A stretch of DNA of 64,000 nt from Uliginosibacterium gangwonense (GTDB lineage: Bacteria > Pseudomonadota > Gammaproteobacteria > Burkholderiales > Rhodocyclaceae). Below are positions 48,902 through 56,955 of this stretch, piece after piece. The notes under the pieces were generated by a model that ran no database searches, was not told the DNA's origin, and saw only the letters and a program-made list of their open reading frames with translations. Every line of letters begins with the position of its first letter. Within the stretch, counting starts at the first letter, position 1. The stretch is from contig SBBQ01000020.1 in the NCBI GenBank assembly GCA_005239635.1, positions 1 through 64,000 of the forward strand, given 5' to 3'. A program made the translations under genes and the position numbers.

Positions 48902-49194
48902 CAAAAAATTGCATATAAACCATCGAACTAATAATCGAACGTAACAAAGCGCCACATATTGTGTTGGCACCCGAACAACCAACAAAAGCCAATGGTTCAG
49001 CGTTGATATGTATTGGCACAGCCCGCCCGAGAGGATTAACATCATGGGGCTAATGTGCTGAGGGGCGTGCATGTGGATTAGGGCAAATAAAAATGCCCGT
49101 CGAATAATTTTGAAGTTCAAAGCATTCCAGATGATCACGTCACCCATCACTTACTAGATATTTTCGCCCGACCTCTCACTTCAACATTTCGTCA
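48902..49194. other. Gene-poor stretch between the hemP promoter and nnrDE
   Basis: About 290 bases. One leftward frame of 91 codons (48875-49150) is hydrophobic but has no ribosome-binding site, no recognisable family and runs into the promoter and Fur box of hemP. I do not call it a gene. The nnrDE promoter must be here, but I see no clear hexamers. Confidence 0.5.
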
Positions 49195-50811
49195 ATGCTG
49201 CGCGACTTACTCTCTAACCTCCCCCCGATTTATGGCTGTGATGCCGTACGCCAAATCGAGCGTCGCTTTGTGCCGAATGCAATTCCAACGTTAATGGAAC
49301 GAGCAGGCGCAGCAGCGGCAGCGGAGGTATTGCGAACACTGCAGGGTAAGCGTGGCAAAGTACTGATTGCAGCAGGACCCGGCAATAATGGCGGTGATGC
49401 ATTTGTTGTCGCACGCCATTTGCGTCAAACCGGTTATGACGTCACCCTGGCATTTGCAGGCGACCCCGCACGGCTGGCTGCGGATGCGCATTCAGCGTGG
49501 TCTGCTTGGGTGAGCGCAGGCGGCGACATGGTGGCAGAGATTCCATCCATGCCGTTTGATCTCGCGGTGGATGGCTTATTTGGCATTGGTCTGCAACGCC
49601 CCATCACGGGCTTATATGCAGACTGGATTGAATGTTTAAATCAGATGACCTGTCCAGTACTAGCACTGGACATTCCAAGCGGCTTGGATTCTGACACTGG
49701 ACGCGTACTCGGTCGCGCTGTTCGCGCAACACATACCGCCACATTCATTGCACTCAAGCCGGGCATGCTCACGCTCGATGGCCCAGACCACTGCGGCACC
49801 ATTAGTATTCATGAGCTGGGTTTAGATTGCGCAAGCGTTCTTCCTGCCACGGGACATTTACTCACAGAATCTGCCTATACCCGACAACTCCGCCCGCGCC
49901 TGCGTAACACGCACAAAGGCAGCAACGGCAACGCCATTATTATTGGTGGCGCCCGCGGCATGACTGGCGCGGCTTTGCTAAGCAGTCGTGCCGCACTGAA
50001 ATCCGGCACAGGGCGTGTATTTGTAGGTTTGCTCGACACGCAAGCGCCCACATTAGACCTGCAGCAACCAGAATTAATGCTGCGCTCGGCAACTGAGTTG
50101 CTCACTACACAAACAGCAGATGCGATTGCCATCGGTCCTGGTTTAGGCCGAGACGACACGGCAAACGTTGCACTGCGATTGGCAATTGCTTACCCAGCAC
50201 CGTTGGTACTTGATGCAGACGCACTGAATTTATTGGGCGCCAACCGAACACTGGCTGAACAAATCGCTGCCAGACAACAGCCAACCATTCTCACCCCGCA
50301 CCCGGCTGAAGCCGCACGCCTACTGGGCTGCGATACTTTTATGGTGCAAGCTGATCGCATCAAAGCGGCGAATGCATTGGCGAATCGGTTCAATGCGGGT
50401 GTCGTGTTAAAAGGCTGCGGCAGCATCGTGGCCTACCCTAACGGGCAGTGGCTCATTAACAACACAGGCAACCCCGGCCTTGCCTCTGCCGGCATGGGTG
50501 ATGTACTCACAGGGTTTATCGTTAGTCTGTTGGCACAAGGGTGGCCCGCTGACACCGCGTTACTCGCGGCGGTACACATACACGGCTTAGCCGCCGATCG
50601 TCTTGTCGCGCAGGGCTGCGGTCCAACAGGGCTCACCGCTAGCGAAGTGATTGACGCCATTCGCACCGAAATTAACTTGCAAACACGACAAGCCAATTTG
50701 ATACGAGCTTCGCAAGAAGACGGGACACCAGACGAGCTGCCACCGCCCGTGGCAATGCAAGTGATGACCCGCAGCACGCCCTTTCCGTTTATTCAGCCTT
50801 CAGACGAATAA
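49195..50811 (+). CDS. nnrDE: Bifunctional NAD(P)H-hydrate epimerase / ADP-dependent NAD(P)H-hydrate dehydratase
   Basis: 538 residues. Residues 1 to about 220 are the epimerase (IPTLMERAGAAAAAEVLRTL; VLIAAGPGNNGGDAFVVARH; VLALDIPSGLDSDTGRVLG). About 225-515 are the dehydratase (NTHKGSNGNAIIIGGARGMT; NTGNPGLASAGMGDVLTGFI). Together they repair damaged NADH and NADPH hydrates. The fusion is the usual bacterial form. Confidence 0.95.
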   Translation: MLRDLLSNLPPIYGCDAVRQIERRFVPNAIPTLMERAGAAAAAEVLRTLQGKRGKVLIAAGPGNNGGDAFVVARHLRQTGYDVTLAFAGDPARLAADAHSAWSAWVSAGGDMVAEIPSMPFDLAVDGLFGIGLQRPITGLYADWIECLNQMTCPVLALDIPSGLDSDTGRVLGRAVRATHTATFIALKPGMLTLDGPDHCGTISIHELGLDCASVLPATGHLLTESAYTRQLRPRLRNTHKGSNGNAIIIGGARGMTGAALLSSRAALKSGTGRVFVGLLDTQAPTLDLQQPELMLRSATELLTTQTADAIAIGPGLGRDDTANVALRLAIAYPAPLVLDADALNLLGANRTLAEQIAARQQPTILTPHPAEAARLLGCDTFMVQADRIKAANALANRFNAGVVLKGCGSIVAYPNGQWLINNTGNPGLASAGMGDVLTGFIVSLLAQGWPADTALLAAVHIHGLAADRLVAQGCGPTGLTASEVIDAIRTEINLQTRQANLIRASQEDGTPDELPPPVAMQVMTRSTPFPFIQPSDE

Positions 50812-50850
50812 CCAGGCCTATCGGCACTTCTCTCAACAGAGAAGGCGCAC

Positions 50851-52398
50851 TCAAACACGTGCGGACAAAAGCTCTAATCTTGCCCGAGCACGCTTTGCCA
50901 ATACCTCTAGGTCTGGGTGCCCAGCACCTGAAACCGGCAACGGAAACAAACTGCTCAAGGCCCTCGTCTGACCATTGGGCTGCATTATGCGCACATGATC
51001 CCGTGTGAGTAATCGAGCATGCTCTAGTCCACACGAGTGGGCAATCATGTCGATTTCATGATTCATATTGCGACAGTATTGCGCTACGCGAAGATATTTT
51101 TCTTCAACCACCAAGCCGCGCTGCAACTTACGATCATGCGTTGTAATCCCGGTTGGGCAGGTATTGGTATGGCAACGAAGCGCTTGAATACAGCCCAGTG
51201 AAAACATAAAGCCGCGCGCTGTATTTACAAAGTCTGCACCACAGGCCAAGGCCCATGCGGCACGCGCAGAAGTCACCAACTTACCCGAGGCCACCACGCG
51301 AATTCGATCTTTCAAACCCGCCTCAACTAAGCTATCCACCACGCGGGGCAACGCTTCATCAATCGACAATGCAACATGGTCGGCCAAGGCTTGCGGCGCT
51401 GCGCCTGAACCACCCTCGCCGCCATCAATCACCATAAAGTCAGGGGCGCTATGTAATCCACGTCGCAAAATAGCCTCACCCAAGTCATTCATAAAATACC
51501 AGCCACCAATCGCGGTTTTCACGCCGACGGGTTTACCCGTAACATCGCGCACGCGCTCAACCATATCGAGCAACTGTTCCACATTGGCAATGTCGCGATG
51601 TCGATTTGGACTGATTGAATCCATTGCAGCCGGAATGCCGCGAATGCGCGCAATTTCGTCCGTCACTTTGCCCGCTGGTAACACCCCGCCCTTACCGGGC
51701 TTTGCGCCTTGCGACAATTTGATTTCAAATGCCTTGATAGCGTGATGCGCAGCCAATTCTCGCAACCGCGTATCAGACAAATTACCTTGAACATCTCGCA
51801 CGCCATATTTTGCTGTGCCAATTTGCGCAATGATGTCGCCACCACCTTCAAGATGATGCGGTGACACACCGCCCTCACCCGAACACATCCAACAGCCCGC
51901 CTCACGCGCACCGCGTGACAACGAGTGCACCGCGGGAGCCGAAATCGCGCCGAAGCTCATACCACTGATATTGACGACAGACTTCGCTTCGTAGGGCTGC
52001 GCGCAATAACCTTCACCAAGCTTGAGTTTGGGTGTCGGCTTCTGATCTTCATCTAGCACAGGGAACGGTGCATTCACGAAAACCACTGCGCCCGGTTCTT
52101 TGAGGTTGTAGGTGGAGCCAAAGCCAATGACACCGCCTTCATTCTTTGCCAATCGGTAAACCCAGGCGCGGGTCGCACGATTGAACGGCATTTCTTCGCG
52201 ATCACCCAAGAAGAAATATTGACGAAAGTATTCGCCCATTTGCTCAAACCAATATCGCAAATGACCAATGATGGGGTAGTTGCGCAGAATGGTATGTCGC
52301 TTCTGCGTAATATCACGCACGTAGCAATACACCAGCACAACGAGGCAAAGTATCACCGCGAGTGTGCCTGCGCCTGCTGTTATAAAACCATCCATCAT
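50851..52398 (-). CDS. FMN-binding glutamate synthase-family protein, membrane-anchored
   Basis: 515 residues. An N-terminal membrane helix (AGTLAVILCLVVLVYCYV) precedes a glutamate-synthase-like FMN barrel (SVVNISGMSFGAISAPAVHS; FMVIDGGEGGSGAAPQALAD; GFMFSLGCIQALRCHTNTCP). The Cys-rich CIQALRCHTNTC resembles the [3Fe-4S] site of glutamate synthase. The amidotransferase domain is absent, so the true reaction is unknown. AGGAG precedes the ATG at 52398. It is divergent from nadC. Confidence 0.9.
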   Translation of the reverse strand: MMDGFITAGAGTLAVILCLVVLVYCYVRDITQKRHTILRNYPIIGHLRYWFEQMGEYFRQYFFLGDREEMPFNRATRAWVYRLAKNEGGVIGFGSTYNLKEPGAVVFVNAPFPVLDEDQKPTPKLKLGEGYCAQPYEAKSVVNISGMSFGAISAPAVHSLSRGAREAGCWMCSGEGGVSPHHLEGGGDIIAQIGTAKYGVRDVQGNLSDTRLRELAAHHAIKAFEIKLSQGAKPGKGGVLPAGKVTDEIARIRGIPAAMDSISPNRHRDIANVEQLLDMVERVRDVTGKPVGVKTAIGGWYFMNDLGEAILRRGLHSAPDFMVIDGGEGGSGAAPQALADHVALSIDEALPRVVDSLVEAGLKDRIRVVASGKLVTSARAAWALACGADFVNTARGFMFSLGCIQALRCHTNTCPTGITTHDRKLQRGLVVEEKYLRVAQYCRNMNHEIDMIAHSCGLEHARLLTRDHVRIMQPNGQTRALSSLFPLPVSGAGHPDLEVLAKRARARLELLSARV

Positions 52399-52691
52399 TG
52401 TCTCCTCAGCGATTTCGCTTGATCCAGCTTGATGCAACCCGATCTCGAAACACATCAGGCGCGATGAATTCATCCTCAGGGTGATAGAATCGGCCAAAAG
52501 CAGCCTGAACTTTTGGATTTTCTTTAATCCTTGCTCAGGCCTCGGATGAGAAACACCCTTCGAACACACAATCGATCTGACAATTCGCGCAGCTTGCCAG
52601 AACAATGTCTGGCGTGTTTACATGTCGAATATCAGCTCGTGCAAGCTATGCGCAGCTTCTGCAAGACCACTTGGCAAAACAAGGCAAGAAC

Positions 52692-53540
52692 ATGACTTTC
52701 AACGAACAGTTGGCCATTGAAGTTCAACGCAACATTGCCGCAGCACTGGCAGAAGATGTGGGCACGGGCGATATCACCGCTCACATGATTCCGGCAGGTC
52801 GGCTCGCCAGTGGCGCGCTGATTTCACGTGAATCGGCTGTTTTATGTGGCACAGCTTGGTTTAATGCCTGTTTTCGTGCACTGGATCCTGAAGCACGCAT
52901 TAACTGGGCAGCCCGTGATGGTGATCGCATCGAAGCCAACCAACCTCTGTGCGAAATCATCGCCGACACACGCGCTTTGCTCACCGCAGAACGCGCTGCA
53001 CTGAATTTTTTGCAACTGCTATCAGGCACTGCCACCATTACTCGCCGCTACGTTGAAGCAATTGCCGGCACGCGTAGCCGCATTGTGGATACTCGTAAAA
53101 CGCTGCCCATGATGCGTCTCGCACAAAAATACGCGGTGCGCGTGGGTGGCGGTACTAATCATCGTATGGGCTTGTACGATGGCGTTCTCATTAAAGAAAA
53201 TCACATTATTGCAGCGGGTGGCGTAAGCGCTGCTGTAACCAAAGCGCGTGAATTGGCACCATCAAATGTATTCATTCAAGTTGAGGTTGAAAACTTAGAC
53301 GAGCTGCGCGAATCCATTACCTGCGGTGCGACGCTCATTTTGCTCGACAATATGTCGCTCGATGAAATGCGCGAAGCCGTCACAATCAACAACGGTCGCG
53401 CGCAGCTTGAAGCATCGGGTGGCGTTAATCTGGAGCGCGTGCGTAGTATCGCAGAGTGTGGCGTGGATCGAATTTCGATTGGTGCATTAACCAAAGATGT
53501 TCGCGCCATCGACCTGTCATTGCGGCACATCGAACAATAA
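52692..53540 (+). CDS. nadC: Nicotinate-nucleotide pyrophosphorylase (carboxylating)
   Basis: 282 residues. It converts quinolinate and PRPP to nicotinate mononucleotide in NAD synthesis. EDVGTGDITAHMIP, RIVDTRKTLPMMRLAQKYAV and GGGTNHRMGLYDGVLIKENH are the family's active-site segments. I chose the ATG at 52692, which gives the family N-terminus; the frame is open further upstream. With nnrDE nearby, the region is linked to NAD metabolism. Confidence 0.95.
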   Translation: MTFNEQLAIEVQRNIAAALAEDVGTGDITAHMIPAGRLASGALISRESAVLCGTAWFNACFRALDPEARINWAARDGDRIEANQPLCEIIADTRALLTAERAALNFLQLLSGTATITRRYVEAIAGTRSRIVDTRKTLPMMRLAQKYAVRVGGGTNHRMGLYDGVLIKENHIIAAGGVSAAVTKARELAPSNVFIQVEVENLDELRESITCGATLILLDNMSLDEMREAVTINNGRAQLEASGGVNLERVRSIAECGVDRISIGALTKDVRAIDLSLRHIEQ

Positions 53541-53600
53541 GGTTCGAGCGATACATCAACCTAAAAACTCAACGCACATAACTTTCGCACGGACAAAGCC

Positions 53601-53738
53601 ATGTGGTTTGCACTGTATTACGTGATTGCAATCATCACTTTATTGCTGCACTTTACCGGCCATTTGGCACGATATCGCTTGGAATGGCTTATTTATGTAT
53701 TGGCCATTACCGTCTTCCCGGCCGTGCTATACCTATAA
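53601..53738 (+). CDS. Small two-helix membrane protein (45 residues)
   Basis: MWFALYYVIAIITLLLHFTG then HLARYRLEWLIYVLAITVFP then AVLYL. Two hydrophobic helices are joined by a short basic/acidic turn. It lies 60 bases after nadC and 152 bases before the hydrogenase small subunit. No strong ribosome-binding site precedes it. I do not recognise the family. It could be a membrane partner of the hydrogenase or simply a small protein cotranscribed with nadC. Confidence 0.45.
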   Translation: MWFALYYVIAIITLLLHFTGHLARYRLEWLIYVLAITVFPAVLYL

Positions 53739-53890
53739 ATAATAAATTAATTCAGCATCTTACAAAGATATAGACGTTTAGTTGTAAGCCCACCTTAAAG
53801 CTAAAGTAGCACCGCAATTTATTCAACTGTCTTGCCAAGTTGCCGATAATTAGACATCGATCCCTCGGGATTTTTGTCTGGATATCTACC

Positions 53891-54832
53891 ATGTCCACCT
53901 TGGTCTGGATGCAAACCGGCGCTTGTAGCGGTGACACCATGTCACTGCTCACCGCGGACGGCCCCTCGCTTGAAAATCTTACCGGTTCAGGCGATATCGA
54001 GGTGCTCTGGCACCCCTCTCTCACCGACGGCACAACCGGTTACTTTGGTCGCCTCGTCGAGAACATTGAGAACGGCTCACAGCAACTCGACATTCTGTGC
54101 GTTGAAGGCAGCCTAATTACTGGCCCTTACGGCACGGGCATGTTTGACAGCTATCGACATCGGCCCAAAATCGACATTGTTCGATCGCTTGCCGAACGCG
54201 CACGTTATGTCATCGCAGTGGGAACCTGCTCTGCGTTTGGCGGCATTCCTGCCGCACCACCCAACCCCACAGACTGCACCGGCCTGCAATACGACCGCGA
54301 AACAGCCGGTGGTTTGCTTGGTGATGAATGGCGCTCTAGCAGTGGCTTGCCGGTCATTAACTTGGCCGGTTGCCCTACGCACCCGCTCACCATTACGCGC
54401 ACCTTAGCCATCGTGGCTCGCGGCCTACCGCTCGACCTCGATTTTTTAAATCGCCCCAAAGCGTTTTATGGGTCGATGGTGCACCAAGGCTGTACACGCA
54501 ACGAATACCACGAGTACGACATTGAAGATAATCAACTCGGCGGTCGTGGGTGCATGTACTTCAACTTAGGTTGCCAAGGCCCCAACACCTTGGCGAACTG
54601 CAATAGCGAACTGTGGAATAACCGCAGTAGTAAAACACGTGCGGGTGTGCCCTGTTTCGGCTGTACCTCACCCAACTTCCCCAAAGATGGCGACCTCTTC
54701 AAAACAGAGAAACTGGGTGCAATTCCAGTCAGCCTGCCACTCGGTGTTTCACGCTCACACTACATGGCCTACAAAAATTTGGCTAAGGCCGCAGCGCCGC
54801 AGCGCGTAAAAGACCGCGAAATGGAACCTTAA
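53891..54832 (+). CDS. [NiFe] hydrogenase small subunit, group 2-like, with Asp in the proximal cluster site
   Basis: 313 residues. There is no Tat signal, so it is cytosolic. Cluster ligands seen: proximal C12, C113, C161 with Asp15 where the classic fourth ligand is Cys (motif TGACSGDTM); distal H198, C201, C221 or C228; medial C237, C255, C258. VEGSLITGPYGTG and RSSKTRAGVPCFGCTSPNFP are closest, from memory, to cyanobacterial-type HupS (group 2a) rather than to the HoxB/HupU sensors. It electrically links the NiFe site to the next carrier. The large subunit lies 133 bases downstream. Confidence 0.9.
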   Translation: MSTLVWMQTGACSGDTMSLLTADGPSLENLTGSGDIEVLWHPSLTDGTTGYFGRLVENIENGSQQLDILCVEGSLITGPYGTGMFDSYRHRPKIDIVRSLAERARYVIAVGTCSAFGGIPAAPPNPTDCTGLQYDRETAGGLLGDEWRSSSGLPVINLAGCPTHPLTITRTLAIVARGLPLDLDFLNRPKAFYGSMVHQGCTRNEYHEYDIEDNQLGGRGCMYFNLGCQGPNTLANCNSELWNNRSSKTRAGVPCFGCTSPNFPKDGDLFKTEKLGAIPVSLPLGVSRSHYMAYKNLAKAAAPQRVKDREMEP

Positions 54833-54965
54833 CGCAGGATAGGGCGAGCAACTAAAGCTCGCTCGTTGCGCCACAGCACGATTGGGCAGCATGTATTTCG
54901 GCAACGAAATTGCGTCAACAGCTTTACGCCAACGAAATTACGCCAACTAAAACAGGCACACGCAC

Positions 54966-56501
54966 ATGGCTAACGTCACACTAGACATAGACCTCAATCG
55001 AGTTGAGGGCGACCTTGAGTTTCAAGTTGAGCTCGATGGCAATAAAGTTGTAGATGCACGCTGCATCGGCACCATGTTCCGCGGCTTTGAGCAACTGTTA
55101 ATTGATCGCGCGCCCACAGATTCACTGGTCATCACGCCCCGTATTTGCGGCATTTGTGGCACGGCGCATTTATATACCGCCACACTTGCACTCGAACGCA
55201 TGGCGCAGCTCCCTGTTCCGGCGCACGCCACCCTCATTCGCAATTTGTGCCTGATGGCAGAAAATGTGCAAAGCGACTTGCGCCAGCATTTTTTATTTTT
55301 TGCCCCCGATCTGCTGAACGCTCGCTACGCCTCGCATCCCATGTTTGACGAGCTGACGCTTGCATATCGTCCGCTACAAGGCGAAGAAGTTCGCAGCGCC
55401 ATGCAGGCCTCGCGCAAGCTACTCGAAATCGTCGCCATTTTCGGCGGACAATGGCCACACTCTTCGTACATGACGCCCGGCGGTGTTACTCGCGGTGCAA
55501 ACTCGCGTGACATCGTCGATTGCCAAGACATTGTCGACAACACCATTCGCTGGTACGAGCAAGTGGTCATCGGCGACACACTCGACAACTGGTTGTCGTT
55601 AGCTGATGCCGCCTCTTTTGATGCATGGCTTGATGATGCAAAACACGCCAAGAGTGCGATTGGAAAATTGACGCAGTTCTGCCGCGACCAAAGTATTCAC
55701 TTGAGTGGCGGGGGCGCAAACTACTTTATGAGCGCAGGCGCGCACTACGATATTCGCACTTGGCAACCGCCCTATGGCCCACAGTACACATTGTTGCCAG
55801 CCGGGGTTTATAACGGCAACAGTGGCATCAATGAAGCGTTTGATCCCGCACTCATCAACGAACACGTTCGCCATTCTTGGTATCGACCCTACGATGGCGG
55901 CCTACATCCGTATCAGGGCGAAACCGTACCCGACTACGACACCAACGGTGATCGCTACACATGGGCCAAAGCACCCCGCTATGGCAACAAGGTAATCGAA
56001 ACCGGCCCGCTCGCTGAATTATTAGCCGGTGAAGATGCGCTGACTCGCGCGCTACTTGCACGCGATGGCGCCAACACGTTGCTGCGCCAACTTGCACGCT
56101 TACGTCGAGCAGGCGTACTGCTATCTTTAATGAAAAAGACTTTGCAGGATTTAGCGGTTGAGATGAGTTCGCCACATTATCAAGCACCGCCAGCAGGCAG
56201 CCTCGACAACGGTGAAGGCTTTGGCTTTGTGCAAGCAGCGCGTGGCACGCTCGGTCACTGGGTGCAGGTACAAGACGGCAAAATTTCTCGTTATCAGGTA
56301 ATCACGCCCACTGCGTGGAACGCCTCTCCCAAAGACACGCAAGGCGTTCATGGGCATTGGGAAGAAAGCGTGATTGGGTTAGAGCTTGCTGATCTCAACA
56401 ATCCAATTGAGATTGGTCACGTTATTCGCTCACATGATCCGTGCCTTGTTTGTACCGTGCATTTTGCAGGGCGCTCACAACGGCTGCGCATTGGTGCATA
56501 A
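54966..56501 (+). CDS. [NiFe] hydrogenase large subunit with short C-terminal extension
   Basis: 511 residues. The nickel ligands lie in RICGICGTAHLYTATLALER (C61, C64) and in HDPCLVCTVHFAGRSQRLRI (C493, C496). After the conserved His499 come 12 more residues (FAGRSQRLRIGA), so there is a tail for a maturation protease to remove. Canonical regulatory large subunits (HoxC/HupV) end at this His. The protease gene starts one base after the stop. It carries the H2-splitting site. Confidence 0.93.
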   Translation: MANVTLDIDLNRVEGDLEFQVELDGNKVVDARCIGTMFRGFEQLLIDRAPTDSLVITPRICGICGTAHLYTATLALERMAQLPVPAHATLIRNLCLMAENVQSDLRQHFLFFAPDLLNARYASHPMFDELTLAYRPLQGEEVRSAMQASRKLLEIVAIFGGQWPHSSYMTPGGVTRGANSRDIVDCQDIVDNTIRWYEQVVIGDTLDNWLSLADAASFDAWLDDAKHAKSAIGKLTQFCRDQSIHLSGGGANYFMSAGAHYDIRTWQPPYGPQYTLLPAGVYNGNSGINEAFDPALINEHVRHSWYRPYDGGLHPYQGETVPDYDTNGDRYTWAKAPRYGNKVIETGPLAELLAGEDALTRALLARDGANTLLRQLARLRRAGVLLSLMKKTLQDLAVEMSSPHYQAPPAGSLDNGEGFGFVQAARGTLGHWVQVQDGKISRYQVITPTAWNASPKDTQGVHGHWEESVIGLELADLNNPIEIGHVIRSHDPCLVCTVHFAGRSQRLRIGA

Positions 56502-56502
56502 C

Positions 56503-56955
56503 ATGGCCATGGCACGCACCCACATTATTTGCTTTGGCAATGAGTTGCATGGCGATGACGGTATCGGCCCCGCGATTCATGCCGAGCTACTCAAACGTCA
56601 ACTACCACCCGAGGTGCGTATATTTCGGGCGGACGTTTCGGGCTTGGCTGCCGTGCATTGCTTTGAACAATGCGACCAAGCCATTGTGGTGGATGCTGTG
56701 CAGGGTTTTGGCCAGGCCGGTTCAATTCATATATTACAAGCAGAAGACATCGCAGAAGAGTCGACACTCAGCATACATGGGCATGGCGTCGGTAACTTAC
56801 TTGCTTTGTTACCGCATTTAATTGATCACCCACCACGCGTAAAGATCATCGGCATTGAACTGAGTGAAACACGTGCTTTTGCCAATCGACTTTCGCCACC
56901 CGTCGCCCGTGCAATTGCACCGGCAACAGAACGGGTTCTGGAGGCAGCACGATGA
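56503..56955 (+). CDS. Hydrogenase maturation protease
   Basis: 150 residues of the HycI/HupD/HupW family. ICFGNELHGDDGIGPAIHAE holds the N-terminal nickel-sensing Glu/Asp site, VVDAVQGFGQAG the second acidic ligand, and SIHGHGVGNLLALLP the His ligand. It cleaves the large-subunit tail after nickel insertion. The ATG at 56503 follows the large-subunit stop by one base, and the stop overlaps the kinase ATG (ATGA). No other hyp maturation genes lie in the window. Confidence 0.9.
   Translation: MAMARTHIICFGNELHGDDGIGPAIHAELLKRQLPPEVRIFRADVSGLAAVHCFEQCDQAIVVDAVQGFGQAGSIHILQAEDIAEESTLSIHGHGVGNLLALLPHLIDHPPRVKIIGIELSETRAFANRLSPPVARAIAPATERVLEAAR

Noticed and set aside
48875-49150. A hydrophobic 91-codon leftward frame upstream of hemP
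   Set aside because: No ribosome site or family, and it runs through the hemP promoter and into the Fur box.
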